Of a stretch of 64,000 nucleotides of DNA, positions 38,873-47,227 are shown piece after piece (the stretch's first letter is position 1; each line of letters begins with the position of its first letter). Source of the stretch: Bordetella genomosp. 1 (lineage in GTDB: Bacteria; Pseudomonadota; Gammaproteobacteria; Burkholderiales; Burkholderiaceae_B); assembly GCF_002261335.1 (NCBI RefSeq), contig NZ_NEVL01000001.1:62001-126000 (forward strand), given 5' to 3'. Both the position numbers and the translations under genes were made by a program. Below the pieces are notes generated by a model that searched no databases, was not told where the DNA came from, and worked only from the letters and a program-made list of their open reading frames with translations.

Positions 38873-39835
38873 TTACTTCAGCAGGCCGGCTTCCTTGTAG
38901 AACTTCTCGGCGCCCGGGTGGAACGGGATGCCGGCGCCCTTGACCGCGTTGTCCTTGGTGATGAGCTTGCCCTTGGCATGACCGTTGTCCAGCGTCTTGC
39001 GCGTGGCGTCGCTGTAGAGCGCCTTGGTGATGTCGTAGATCGTCTGTTCGGACTGCTTGGCCGAGGTCACCATCTGCGCGTTGACCGAGATGGTCTTGAT
39101 CTCGCCCACGCCGTGGTAGGTGTTGGCCGGGATCACGTCGGGCGTGAAGAATTCCTGCTTGCCGCGCAGCGCGTCGATCTCGGCGCCGACCAGCGGCACC
39201 AGTTCGATGCCGGCGCCGCCCGAGGCGAGCTCGGCGATCGCGCCGGCGGGAGCGCCGCCCACGAAGAAGAAGGCGTCGAGGCCGCCGTCCTTGAGCTTGT
39301 CGCCGGCCTGGTTGGGCTTGAGGTATTCGGCCTTCACGTCCTTGTCGGTCATGCCGTAGGCGCCCAGGATCAGGCGCACGTCGACCAGCGTGCCGGAGCC
39401 CGGCTCATCCATCGAGACGCGCTTGCCCTTCAGGTCGGCCACCGACTTGATGCCGGCGCCCTTGCGCGTGACCAGGTGGATGCTCTCGGGGTAGAGGGTG
39501 GCGATCAGGCGCAGGTCCTGGGCCTTGGGCTTGCCGTCGAAGGTGCCGGTGCCGGTGTAGGCCCAGAACGCCACGTCGGATTGCGTGAAGCCGGCTTCGA
39601 GCGAGCCGCCCACGATGCCGTTGATGTTGGCCACCGAGCCGTTGGAGGCGACCGCCGTGGCGATCAGCTTGCCGGGTTGCGAGATCGCGTTGGCGATCAT
39701 GCCGCCCACCGGGTAGTAGGTGCCGGCGGTGCCGCCGGTGCCGATACGGAAGAATTGCTGCGCATGGGCCGTGGTCGCGGTGCCCGCGATGGCAACGGCG
39801 AGGGTGAGGCTTTTGATCCAGGTCTTGACGTTCAT
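38873..39835 (-). CDS. TAXI-family TRAP transporter substrate-binding protein
   Basis: A 320-residue exported protein of the TAXI family. The signal peptide ends near TTAHAQ (about residue 26); the mature protein starts FFRIGTGGTAGTYYPVGG, the family signature. It binds a carboxylate-type ligand in the periplasm and hands it to the fused TRAP permease. I chose the ATG at 39835 (MNVKTWIKSLTLAVA) because it begins a normal signal peptide. It is divergent from the D-threonine aldolase gene. Confidence 0.93.
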   Translation of the reverse strand: MNVKTWIKSLTLAVAIAGTATTAHAQQFFRIGTGGTAGTYYPVGGMIANAISQPGKLIATAVASNGSVANINGIVGGSLEAGFTQSDVAFWAYTGTGTFDGKPKAQDLRLIATLYPESIHLVTRKGAGIKSVADLKGKRVSMDEPGSGTLVDVRLILGAYGMTDKDVKAEYLKPNQAGDKLKDGGLDAFFFVGGAPAGAIAELASGGAGIELVPLVGAEIDALRGKQEFFTPDVIPANTYHGVGEIKTISVNAQMVTSAKQSEQTIYDITKALYSDATRKTLDNGHAKGKLITKDNAVKGAGIPFHPGAEKFYKEAGLLK

Positions 39836-39963
39836 CAGGCTTCTCCAGGGGAAAAAGGCTCTCCCGGTAGGAGGCCTTTCAGTGCGCAAAATTTTGTCAC
39901 GATGGCCGCTCGTGCGAAGCTATGGTTTACGCGAGGGCCAACACCCCGCAAAGTTATGACTGC

Positions 39964-39996
39964 CCCTGCGCTGGTTATGGCGCAGGGCTTCCTTTT
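39964..39996 (+). terminator. Stem-loop with T-run in the D-threonine aldolase leader
   Basis: A perfect eight-base-pair stem CCCTGCGC/GCGCAGGG (39964-39971 and 39980-39987) around an eight-base loop, followed by CTTCCTTTTT. It lies 19 to 51 bp before the aldolase GTG, between it and the upstream divergent promoter region. It looks like an intrinsic terminator or attenuator located in the leader. Confidence 0.55.
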
Positions 39997-40014
39997 TCCT
40001 CTCCAGGAGTTGCC

Positions 40015-41169
40015 GTGCCCGCCCTGCCCGCGTCCGCCTCATCGCATCCCGACCTGACGTTGCCGCCGCCCGCCCGGCCGGGCGAGGTCTGGCAGACCAT
40101 CGACACGCCCGCGCTGATGCTCGACCTGGAGGCGTTCGAACGCAACCTGTCGGCGATGCAGCGCTGGGCCGACGCGCACGGCGTGGCCCTGCGCCCGCAC
40201 GCCAAGGCGCACAAGTGCCCCGAGGTGGCGCTGCGCCAGATCGCGCTGGGCGCGCGCGGCATCTGCTGCCAGAAGGTGAGCGAGGCCCTGCCCTTCGTGC
40301 AGGCCGGCATCCGCGACATCCACATCAGCAACGAAGTCGTGGGCCCGGCCAAGCTGGCGTTGCTGGGCCGGCTGGCGCGCGAGGCCGAGATCAGCGTCTG
40401 CGTCGACCATCCCGACAACCTCGCGGCGCTCGGCGCGGCGATGGATGCGGCGGGGGCCGAGCTCACGGTGCTGATCGAGGTCGACGTGGGCCAGGGCCGC
40501 TGCGGCGCCTCGGATCCGGACACGGTGCTGGCGCTGGCGCGCGCGATCGAGGCCCATCCGCGCCTGCGCTTCGGCGGGCTGCAGGCCTATCACGGCTCGG
40601 TGCAGCACGAGCGCACGCCCGCGGGCCGGGCGCGCATCTGCGCCTCGGCCGCCGCCACCGCGGCGGGCTACGCCGAGCTGCTGCGCGGCCATGGCATCGC
40701 CTGCGACCGCATCACGGGCGCCGGCACCGGCAGCGCCGAGTTCGATGCCGCCAGCGGCGTCTACACCGAGCTGCAGGCGGGTTCGTATGCCTTCATGGAC
40801 GGCGACTACGGCGCCAACGAGTGGTCGGATGCGCTGCGCTTCGAGCACAGCCTGTTCCTGCTCGCCACGGTGATGAGCACGCCCGCCCCGGGCCGGGTGG
40901 TGCTCGACGCCGGCCTCAAATCCACCACCATCGAGTGCGGCCCGCCGAAAGTGTGGCAGCGCGCCGGCCTCACCTACATCGCCACCAACGACGAGCACGG
41001 CGTGGTGCGGGTCGAGCCCGACGCCGCGCCGCCCGCGCTGGGCGAGGTGGTGAAGCTGGTGGCCTCGCACGTGGACCCGACCTTCAATCTGCACGACGCG
41101 CTGGTGGCGGTGCGGGGCGGCCTGGTCGAAGCGGTCTGGCCCGTGGCCGCGCGTGGCCTGAGCCGCTGA
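40015..41169 (+). CDS. D-threonine aldolase (DSD1-type PLP enzyme)
   Basis: A 384-residue PLP enzyme that closely resembles the D-threonine aldolase of Alcaligenes xylosoxidans. The PLP lysine lies in LRPHAKAHKCPE (near residue 62), and the family metal pair is in ASHVDPTFNLHD near residue 350, with histidine and aspartate (H-x-D) rather than the histidine-cysteine pair of D-serine dehydratases, which points to a metal-dependent aldolase. It splits D-threonine to glycine and acetaldehyde. The start is a GTG at 40015 with an AGGAG ribosome site about 8 bases before; an ATG at 39922 would include the leader hairpin. It lies beside a TRAP and an amino-acid ABC transporter. Confidence 0.9.
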   Translation: MPALPASASSHPDLTLPPPARPGEVWQTIDTPALMLDLEAFERNLSAMQRWADAHGVALRPHAKAHKCPEVALRQIALGARGICCQKVSEALPFVQAGIRDIHISNEVVGPAKLALLGRLAREAEISVCVDHPDNLAALGAAMDAAGAELTVLIEVDVGQGRCGASDPDTVLALARAIEAHPRLRFGGLQAYHGSVQHERTPAGRARICASAAATAAGYAELLRGHGIACDRITGAGTGSAEFDAASGVYTELQAGSYAFMDGDYGANEWSDALRFEHSLFLLATVMSTPAPGRVVLDAGLKSTTIECGPPKVWQRAGLTYIATNDEHGVVRVEPDAAPPALGEVVKLVASHVDPTFNLHDALVAVRGGLVEAVWPVAARGLSR

Positions 41170-41221
41170 AATGCGGCGCACGGCGCGGCGCCGCCGGCCG
41201 TGCGTCATTGGCCGCGCGCCA

Positions 41222-41278
41222 CTAGGCGTGCGCCGCCAGGCGTTCCCCCACTAGCCGTGCGCCACTAGCCGTGCGCCA
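41222..41278. repeat. Tandem 14-bp repeat across an ABC ATPase stop codon
   Basis: Two exact tandem copies of CTAGCCGTGCGCCA (41251-41264 and 41265-41278) and one diverged copy at 41222-41235 (CTAGGCGTGCGCCG). On the minus strand the copy at 41265 supplies the ATPase stop codon, so the repeat duplicates the final codons and the stop. Confidence 0.85.
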
Positions 41279-41996
41279 CGCCCAGGAACTGTTGCAGTTC
41301 GGGCGTGGCGGGGGCGCCGAACACCCGTTCCGGCGGTCCTTGCTCGTGGATGCGGCCTTCGTGCATGAACACGACCCGGTCGCACACCTCGCGCGCGAAG
41401 CGCATTTCGTGCGTCACCATCAGCAGCGTCATGCCGTCGGCGGCGAGCTGGCGCACCACGCCCAGCACCTCGTTGACCAGCTCCGGATCGAGCGCCGAGG
41501 TGATCTCGTCGCACAGCAGCGCCAGCGGCTGCATCGCGAGCGCGCGGGCGATCGCGACCCGCTGCTGCTGGCCGCCCGACAGCTCGCTGGGCCAGGCGTC
41601 GAACTTGTGGCCCAGGCCGACGCGTTCGAGCATGGCGCGCGCCAGCGTCGCGGCGTCGGCTTCGCTGGTCTTGCGCGCCACGATGGGCGCCAGCATCACG
41701 TTGCGGCCCGCGCTCAGGTGCGGGAACAGATTGAACTGCTGGAACACCATGCCCACCTTGAGCCGCAGCGCGCGCAGGTGCAGGTCGTCGGGCACCAGCT
41801 TGGCCTCGGCCACCATGACGGCGCCGCTGTCGATGTCTTCCAGACCGTTGATACAGCGCAGCAGCGTGCTCTTGCCCGAGCCGCTCTTGCCGATGATGGC
41901 GATCACCTCGCCGGGCTCGACGCGCAGGGTCACGCCCTTGAGCACGGTGTTGGCGCCGTAGCTTTTGCGGACGTCTTCAAGAGCGATGAGAGGCAT
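41265..41996 (-). CDS. Polar amino-acid ABC transporter ATP-binding protein
   Basis: A 243-residue ATPase of the HisP/GlnQ class: Walker A GKSGSGKSTLLRCINGLE (about residues 36-53), signature LSGGQQQRVAIARALA, and Walker B LLCDEITSALDPELV. It overlaps the second permease gene by 20 bp. It is the last gene of a four-gene operon with two permeases and a periplasmic binding protein and powers the import of a polar amino acid. Confidence 0.94.
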   Translation of the reverse strand: MPLIALEDVRKSYGANTVLKGVTLRVEPGEVIAIIGKSGSGKSTLLRCINGLEDIDSGAVMVAEAKLVPDDLHLRALRLKVGMVFQQFNLFPHLSAGRNVMLAPIVARKTSEADAATLARAMLERVGLGHKFDAWPSELSGGQQQRVAIARALAMQPLALLCDEITSALDPELVNEVLGVVRQLAADGMTLLMVTHEMRFAREVCDRVVFMHEGRIHEQGPPERVFGAPATPELQQFLGVAHG

Positions 41997-42633
41997 GCAA
42001 CTTCCTTTCCAGCCGCAGGCTGAGACGTGACAGGGGCCAGCACAGCGCGAAGTAGATCAGCGCCGTGCAGGCATAGACGGTGAACGGACTGAAGGTGGCG
42101 TTGGTGATGATGGTGCTGGCCTTGGACAGCTCGGTGAAGCCGATGATGGAGGTGAGCGCCGTGCTCTTGACGATCTGCACCGCGAAGCCGACGGTGGGCG
42201 CCACCGCGATGCGGGCGGCCTGCGGCAGGATCACGTAGCGCATCTGTTGCAGCCGGCTCAGCGCCAGGCTGGCCGAGGCCTCCCACTGGCCGCGCGCGAT
42301 GGACTCGACGCAGCCGCGCCAGATCTCCGCGAGATAGGCCGCCGACCACAGCACCAGCGCGGCGCCGGCCGCCACCCAGGCCGGCACCTCGATGCCCACG
42401 AGCGACAGGCCGAAGAACGCCAGGAACAGTTGCATCAGCAACGGTGTGCCCTGGAACAGCTCGATGTAGGCCCAGCTGGCGCGGCGCAGGGCGGGGGCGC
42501 GCGCGGTGCGGGCGTACAGCAGCGCGAGGCCCAGCAGTGCGCCGCCGGCGAAGGCCACCAGCGACATCACGACCGTCCAGCGCGCCGCGAGCAACAGGTT
42601 GCGCACGATGTCCCACAGGCTGAACTCGATCAT
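41977..42633 (-). CDS. Polar amino-acid ABC transporter permease (second)
   Basis: A 218-residue HisMQ-type permease. It starts MIEFSLWDIVRNLL and contains the family segment IELFQGTPLLMQLFLAFFG (about residues 58-76) and the ATPase-contacting SLALSRLQQMRYVILPQA (about residues 120-140). The start overlaps the stop of the first permease (ATGA at 42630-42633) and its 3' end overlaps the ATPase gene by 20 bp. Confidence 0.92.
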   Translation of the reverse strand: MIEFSLWDIVRNLLLAARWTVVMSLVAFAGGALLGLALLYARTARAPALRRASWAYIELFQGTPLLMQLFLAFFGLSLVGIEVPAWVAAGAALVLWSAAYLAEIWRGCVESIARGQWEASASLALSRLQQMRYVILPQAARIAVAPTVGFAVQIVKSTALTSIIGFTELSKASTIITNATFSPFTVYACTALIYFALCWPLSRLSLRLERKLHASHRS

Positions 42634-43298
42634 GATCCCGGGCTCCGGAACAGGCGCGCGCCGATCAGCCGCAGCAGCTGGCGCAGCACGATGGCCAGCC
42701 CGAGGTAGATCGCGGTGGTCACGAAATACACCTCGAAGGCGCGGAAGTTGCGCGACTGGATGAAGTTGGCGGCGAAGCTGAGATCCTGCGCGGCGATCTG
42801 CGACACCACCGCCGAGCCCAGCATCACCACCACGATCTGCGAAGACAGCGCCGGCCAGACGCGCTTGAGCGCAGGCGCCAGCACGATGTGCCGGAACACC
42901 TGCGTGCGCGTGAGCGCAAGACTGGCGCCGGCCTCGAACTGGCCGCGCGGCGTGGCCGCCACGCCGGCGCGCACGATCTCGGCGCTGTAGGCGCCGAGGT
43001 TGAGCGTCATGGCGAGGCAGGCCGCGCTCATCTCGCCCATCTGCACGCCCACCGCCGGCAGGCCGAAGAAGATGAAGAACAGCTGGATCAGGAACGGCGT
43101 GTTGCGCATCAGCTCGATGTAGGCCACCACCGGCCCGCGCAGCCAGGCGGGTCCTTGCGTGCGCAACCAGGCGCATCCGACGCCCAGCGCCACGCCCGCC
43201 ACGCCGCCCACGAGGATCAGCGTGCAGGTCACGCCCACCCCCTTGAGCAGCACGGGGGTGTAGCCGGCGATGGCGGTGAAGTCGAATTCGTAGGCCAT
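42630..43298 (-). CDS. Polar amino-acid ABC transporter permease (first)
   Basis: A 222-residue HisMQ-type permease with the typical IELMRNTPFLIQLFFIFFG segment (about residues 63-81) and SLALTRTQVFRHIVLAPALK (near residue 130). The ATG at 43298 (MAYEFDF) begins the family alignment; an upstream start would add residues from the binding-protein spacer. It lies 14 bp after the binding-protein gene and overlaps the second permease by ATGA. Confidence 0.92.
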   Translation of the reverse strand: MAYEFDFTAIAGYTPVLLKGVGVTCTLILVGGVAGVALGVGCAWLRTQGPAWLRGPVVAYIELMRNTPFLIQLFFIFFGLPAVGVQMGEMSAACLAMTLNLGAYSAEIVRAGVAATPRGQFEAGASLALTRTQVFRHIVLAPALKRVWPALSSQIVVVMLGSAVVSQIAAQDLSFAANFIQSRNFRAFEVYFVTTAIYLGLAIVLRQLLRLIGARLFRSPGS

Positions 43299-43312
43299 GA
43301 CGCCGGCCGGTA

Positions 43313-44095
43313 TCAGAGCGCGGCCGGCAGCGGCGCGCCGAGCCAACGCTGCGAGATCGCGCCGAGCGAACCGTCCTGCTTGGCCTGGGTGACGATCTCG
43401 TTCACGCGCGCCAGCAAGGCCGGCTCATTCTTGGACAGGCCGATGTAGCAGGGCGAGTCCTTGATGAGGAACTTGGTCTCGGGCTTCTTCGGCGGGTTCT
43501 TCGCCAGGATGGCCGCGGCCACGACGTTGCCGGTCGCCACCAGCTGCACCTGGCCCGACAGGAAGGCGGTGATGGTGCCGTTGTTGTCTTCGTAGCGCTT
43601 GATGGTGGCGTCGGCCGGGGCGATCTTGGAGAGTTCGATGTCTTCGACGGCGCCGCGCGTCACGCCGACGGTCTTGCCGGCCAGGTCCGCGGCCGCCTTC
43701 ACCTTCTGGTCGGCCGGGCCGAACACGCCATTGAAGAACGGCGCATAGGCCACGGTGAAGTCGATCGCCTTCTCGCGCTCGGGATTCTTGCCGAGGCTGG
43801 AGATCACCAGGTCCACCTTGCCGGTCTGGAGATAGGGCACGCGGTTGGCGCTGGTGACCGGCACCAGCTCGAGCTTCACGCCCAGCTTGCTGGCGATCAG
43901 GGCGGCGGTGTCGATGTCGTAGCCCAGCGGCTTCATGTCGGCGCCGACCGAGCCGAACGGCGGAAAGTCCTGCGGCACGGCCACTTTGAGCACGCCGCGC
44001 TTCTGGATATCGGCCAGCGCGTCGGCGTGGCTGGCGGCGGTCGGCAGCGCGAGCGCGCCGGCCAGGAGGGTCAACAACACATGTCTGCGGTTCAT
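43313..44095 (-). CDS. Polar amino-acid ABC transporter substrate-binding protein
   Basis: A 260-residue periplasmic binding protein of the class-3 amino-acid family, with a signal peptide (LLTLLAGALALPTAASHA, cleavage near residue 22) and KVAVPQDFPPFGSVG at the start of the ligand lobe, plus GYDIDTAALIASKLGV (near residue 55). The ATG at 44095 (MNRRHVLL) starts a normal signal peptide. It is the first gene of the operon. The nearby D-threonine aldolase makes a D-amino acid or threonine-like ligand possible, but the sequence does not show it. Confidence 0.92.
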   Translation of the reverse strand: MNRRHVLLTLLAGALALPTAASHADALADIQKRGVLKVAVPQDFPPFGSVGADMKPLGYDIDTAALIASKLGVKLELVPVTSANRVPYLQTGKVDLVISSLGKNPEREKAIDFTVAYAPFFNGVFGPADQKVKAAADLAGKTVGVTRGAVEDIELSKIAPADATIKRYEDNNGTITAFLSGQVQLVATGNVVAAAILAKNPPKKPETKFLIKDSPCYIGLSKNEPALLARVNEIVTQAKQDGSLGAISQRWLGAPLPAAL

Positions 44096-44276
44096 GGAGG
44101 TCTCCGGCGCCCTGGGCGCAATGTTGCACACCATATCGGTATACAAAACGGATCGAAGCAACATCCATGCCATCCCGGCCTCCCCCGGCAAGCGCCGCGG
44201 CGGGAGGCCGGTTCATGCGTTGTGGCGGTGCGGCGCGCCCCGTGCGGGGGCATGCCGCACCGTCATGGGGCGAGGA

Positions 44277-45239
44277 TCAGTTGACCTCGGCGCCCGAACG
44301 TTTCACGGCGTCACCCCACTTGGTGACCTCGCTGGCCACGAACGCCGCGGTCTGGGCGGGCGTGGTGGGCATCGGCTCGGCGCCGCGGTCGCGCAGGAAG
44401 CGCGCCATGTCGGGATTGCGCAGCACGCGGTTGATGTGCTCGCTCCAGTAGCTGACGCGGTCGGCCGGCGTGTCGCGCGGCGCCATCACCGCCGCCCAGC
44501 CGATCGCCTCGAAACCGGGGTAGCCGGATTCGGCCACGGTGGGCACCTTGGGCAGCTGTTGCAGGCGCTGCGCGGTGGTGACCGCCAGCGGCACGGCCTT
44601 GCCGGTCTGGATGTGCGGCAGCGCGGCAGTGACCGAGTCCACCATCAGCGGCACCTGGTGGCCGAGGAAATCGGCCTGGGCCGGGCCGCTGCCCTTGTAG
44701 GGGATGTGGCGGATGTCGATGTTGGCGGCCGCGCGGAACATCTCGGCCGACAGGTGCTGCGTGCCGCCGATGCCGGCGCTGGCGTAGGCCAGGTCGCCCG
44801 GATGGGCGCGCGCCTGGGTCACCAGCTTGCCCAGGCTGTCGATGCCCGAGGCCGGCGTGGCCAGGAAGATCAGCGGCACGGAGAACACGCCCGAGACCGG
44901 CGCGAAGTCCTGGGTCAGGCTGTAGTTGATGTTCTTGTAGAGCGTCTGGTTGACGGCGGCGGCGCTGCCGGCGATCACCAGCGTGTAGCCGTCGGGCGTG
45001 GCGCGCGCGGCCTGTTCCATGCCGATATTGCTACCGGCGCCGGCGCGGTTTTCCACCACCACCGGCTGGCCCGTGTCGGCGCCCAGCTTCTCGGCCAGGG
45101 CGCGGGCGAAGATGTCGGTGGCCTGCCCCGGCGGGAACGGCACGATCAGGCGCAGCGGGCGCTCGGGGAAGTCGGCGTGCGCCGCGAAGGCGGCGGTGAG
45201 GGCGAGGCCGGCAAACAGGCCTGGAAGAAGACGTTTCAT
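44277..45239 (-). CDS. Bug/TctC-family substrate-binding protein
   Basis: A 320-residue exported protein of the Bug (TctC) family, hugely expanded in Bordetella and relatives. The signal peptide ends near FAAHA (about residue 22); the mature protein begins [20 protein letters not shown], and contains [13 protein letters not shown] (near residue 62) and the family [10 protein letters not shown] segment. It captures a carboxylic or amino-acid-like ligand in the periplasm. No matching TctAB permease gene is adjacent, as is common for these orphans. It is divergent from argD with a 191-bp gap. Confidence 0.9.
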   Translation of the reverse strand: MKRLLPGLFAGLALTAAFAAHADFPERPLRLIVPFPPGQATDIFARALAEKLGADTGQPVVVENRAGAGSNIGMEQAARATPDGYTLVIAGSAAAVNQTLYKNINYSLTQDFAPVSGVFSVPLIFLATPASGIDSLGKLVTQARAHPGDLAYASAGIGGTQHLSAEMFRAAANIDIRHIPYKGSGPAQADFLGHQVPLMVDSVTAALPHIQTGKAVPLAVTTAQRLQQLPKVPTVAESGYPGFEAIGWAAVMAPRDTPADRVSYWSEHINRVLRNPDMARFLRDRGAEPMPTTPAQTAAFVASEVTKWGDAVKRSGAEVN

Positions 45240-45430
45240 GATGCTTTCGAGGAAATTGGCAGGAAAAGGCGCGGCCTTGTGGGGGTGGAGGCCGCCTTCG
45301 CTGTCGGTTGCACGCCTTTTGAGCCGCTCGCCGGAACACGCTTGAGGGATACCGTCACGATAGCATTGCCCCAGGGGTGCTAAATTTCAGGTTTTCGCCC
45401 CTCCCGTTTTTTCCTTCCGCAGGAACCGCC

Positions 45431-46618
45431 ATGGAATTCAGCCAGTTCAACGTCAACACGCTTATGGATATCACCTCCCGCCCGGACCTCGTGTTCGTGC
45501 GAGGTGAGGGTTCGTGGCTGGAGGACCAATCTGGCAAGCGATACCTGGACTTCGTGCAGGGCTGGGCCGTGAACGCGCTGGGCCACAGCGCGCCCGAGAT
45601 GCAGCGCGCCATCATCGACCAGGCCGGCAAGCTGATGAACCCGTCGCCGGCGTTCTACAACGTGCCCTCGCTGGAGCTGGCCCAGCGCCTGACCGGCGCG
45701 TCGGTGTTCGACCGCGTGTTCTTCGCCAACAGCGGCGCCGAGGCTAACGAAGGCGCGATCAAGCTGGCGCGCAAGTGGGGCCGCGTGCATCGCAACGGCG
45801 CCTACAAGATCATCACGATGAACCACGGCTTCCACGGCCGCACGCTGGCCACGATGTCGGCCTCGGGCAAGCCGGGCTGGGACACGATGTTCGCGCCGCA
45901 GGTCGAGGGCTTCCCGAAGGCCGAGATCAATGACCTGGATTCGGTGCGCGCGCTGATCGACGCGCAGACCGTGGCCATCATGCTCGAGCCCGTGCAGGGC
46001 GAGGCCGGCGTGATCCCCGCCACGCGCGAATTCATGCAGGGCCTGCGCAAGCTGGCCGACGAGCACGGCATCCTGTTCATCGTCGACGAAGTGCAGACCG
46101 GCATGGGCCGCACCGGCACCATGTTCGCCTATCAGCAATCCGACGTCGTGCCCGACATCATGACGCTGGGTAAGGGCATCGGCGGCGGCGTGCCGCTGGC
46201 CGCGCTGCTGGCGCGCGAATCGGTGAGCGTGTTCTCGCATGGCGAACAGGGCGGCACCTACAACGGCAACCCGCTGTGCACCGCCGTCGGCGTCGCCGTG
46301 TTCGACGCGCTGGCCGCGCCGGGCTTCCTGGAGGGCGTGCAGGCGCGCGGCCGCCAGCTGTCGGAAGGCCTGCTGGCCCTGTCGGCCAAGTACGGCATGG
46401 GCGGCGAACGCGGCCTGGGCCTGCTGCGCGCGCTGGTGCTGGACCGCGACGACGGCCCCGCCATCGTCGAGGCGGCCCGCAAGCAGCCGCAAGGCCTGCT
46501 GCTGAACGCGCCGCGCGGCAACCTGCTGCGCTTCATGCCCGCGCTCAACGTGACCGAAGCCGAGATCAACACGATGCTCGAGCAGCTCGACGGCCTGATC
46601 GCCGCCGTGCGCAAGTAA
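45431..46618 (+). CDS. argD: Acetylornithine/class III aminotransferase
   Basis: A 395-residue PLP aminotransferase of class III. Landmarks are [18 protein letters not shown] (about residues 99-116), [14 protein letters not shown], the active-site lysine in [13 protein letters not shown] (near residue 254) and [11 protein letters not shown]. Acetylornithine transaminase (arginine synthesis) is the best match in this family; other aspartate-aminotransferase-family class III enzymes are possible. The ATG at 45431 has an AGGA ribosome site. It is followed by a strong terminator and is probably monocistronic. Confidence 0.87.
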   Translation: MEFSQFNVNTLMDITSRPDLVFVRGEGSWLEDQSGKRYLDFVQGWAVNALGHSAPEMQRAIIDQAGKLMNPSPAFYNVPSLELAQRLTGASVFDRVFFANSGAEANEGAIKLARKWGRVHRNGAYKIITMNHGFHGRTLATMSASGKPGWDTMFAPQVEGFPKAEINDLDSVRALIDAQTVAIMLEPVQGEAGVIPATREFMQGLRKLADEHGILFIVDEVQTGMGRTGTMFAYQQSDVVPDIMTLGKGIGGGVPLAALLARESVSVFSHGEQGGTYNGNPLCTAVGVAVFDALAAPGFLEGVQARGRQLSEGLLALSAKYGMGGERGLGLLRALVLDRDDGPAIVEAARKQPQGLLLNAPRGNLLRFMPALNVTEAEINTMLEQLDGLIAAVRK

Positions 46619-46636
46619 TTCCGCAATTGCGACACG

Positions 46637-46666
46637 CAACGGCCGCGCGAGCGGCCGTTGTCTTTT
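46637..46666 (+). terminator. Rho-independent terminator after argD
   Basis: A perfect ten-base-pair stem CAACGGCCGC/GCGGCCGTTG around a GCGA loop, followed by TCTTTT, 19 bp after the argD stop. Confidence 0.9.
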
Positions 46667-46692
46667 GTGCCCCCTCATCTTCAGGAGTTGCC

Positions 46693-46932
46693 ATGAGCGA
46701 CATCGCAGCCTTTCGCCCCGGCGTGTACCAGCACTACAAGGGCCAGCAATACCTCGCCCTGGGCCTCGCGCGCGCCGACGAGACCGACGAGACCGTGGTG
46801 GTCTACGTGCGCCTGTATGCGCGCGACGGCTTCCCCATGAACACGCGCCTGCTGCGCATCTGGAACGAAACCGTGCAGACCGAGAAGGGCGAGGTCCCGC
46901 GCTTCGCGTACGTCGGCCCCGAAAGCCAATAA
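46693..46932 (+). CDS. DUF1653 domain protein
   Basis: A 79-residue protein of the DUF1653 family, with the short conserved segments RPGVYQHYKGQQYLALG (residues 8-24) and ETVVVYVRLY. The family is of unknown function. The ATG at 46693 follows an AGGAG ribosome site (TTCAGGAGTTGCC), and the protein length fits the family. It lies just downstream of the argD terminator and just upstream of the REP-like repeats. Confidence 0.88.
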   Translation: MSDIAAFRPGVYQHYKGQQYLALGLARADETDETVVVYVRLYARDGFPMNTRLLRIWNETVQTEKGEVPRFAYVGPESQ

Positions 46933-46983
46933 GCGCATCCCGCCCTCGAGCCGCACCCCTCGCCCACACCGGCCCGCCACCTG

Positions 46984-47132
46984 AAAACAAAGGTGTCAGA
47001 CTACATTTTTCGACCAGGCCGCCTGCGGGACACGCCGTCCAAACAAAGGTGTCAGACTACATTTTTGACATTCGCGCGCTGCGGAAAATGTAGTCTGACA
47101 CCTTTGTTTTAATTGCAGTCTGACACCTTTTT
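46984..47132. repeat. Cluster of four REP-like repeats with a 25-bp perfect inverted repeat
   Basis: Four copies of the unit ACAAAGGTGTCAGACTAC (or its complement): A at 46984-47010 and B at 47041-47066 forward, C at 47085-47110 and D (shortened) at 47113-47132 reversed. B and C have 25-base perfect complementary arms (47041-47065 with 47085-47109) around 19 bases and would make a long hairpin. The unit is like short palindromic elements found scattered in betaproteobacterial genomes. No transposase gene is nearby. Confidence 0.85.
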
Positions 47133-47173
47133 GGGGTGGGGCGCGCCGCGTTTTGAGAGGGGGCGGACGAGGC

Positions 47174-47202
47174 AAAAAAAACGCCCCGGCGTACCGGGGC
47201 GT
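47174..47202 (-). terminator. Rho-independent terminator after the Bug-protein gene
   Basis: On the minus strand a strong stem (ACGCCCCGG/CCGGGGCGT around a TACG-type loop) followed by eight T, 26 bp beyond the stop codon of the Bug gene. Confidence 0.9.
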
Positions 47203-47227
47203 GAACTTGCAGGTGAGGCGGCAGAAA

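Noticed and set aside
39922-40014. ATG start of the D-threonine aldolase at 39922
   Set aside because: It would translate a terminator-like hairpin; the GTG at 40015 has a ribosome site and fits the family start.
41977-43176. Extension of the second permease frame upstream to 43176
   Set aside because: The added residues are antisense-like and lie over the first permease; the real start is the ATG at 42633 that overlaps the preceding stop.
46984-47132. CRISPR array
   Set aside because: The copies are in both orientations, unequally spaced and without cas genes.
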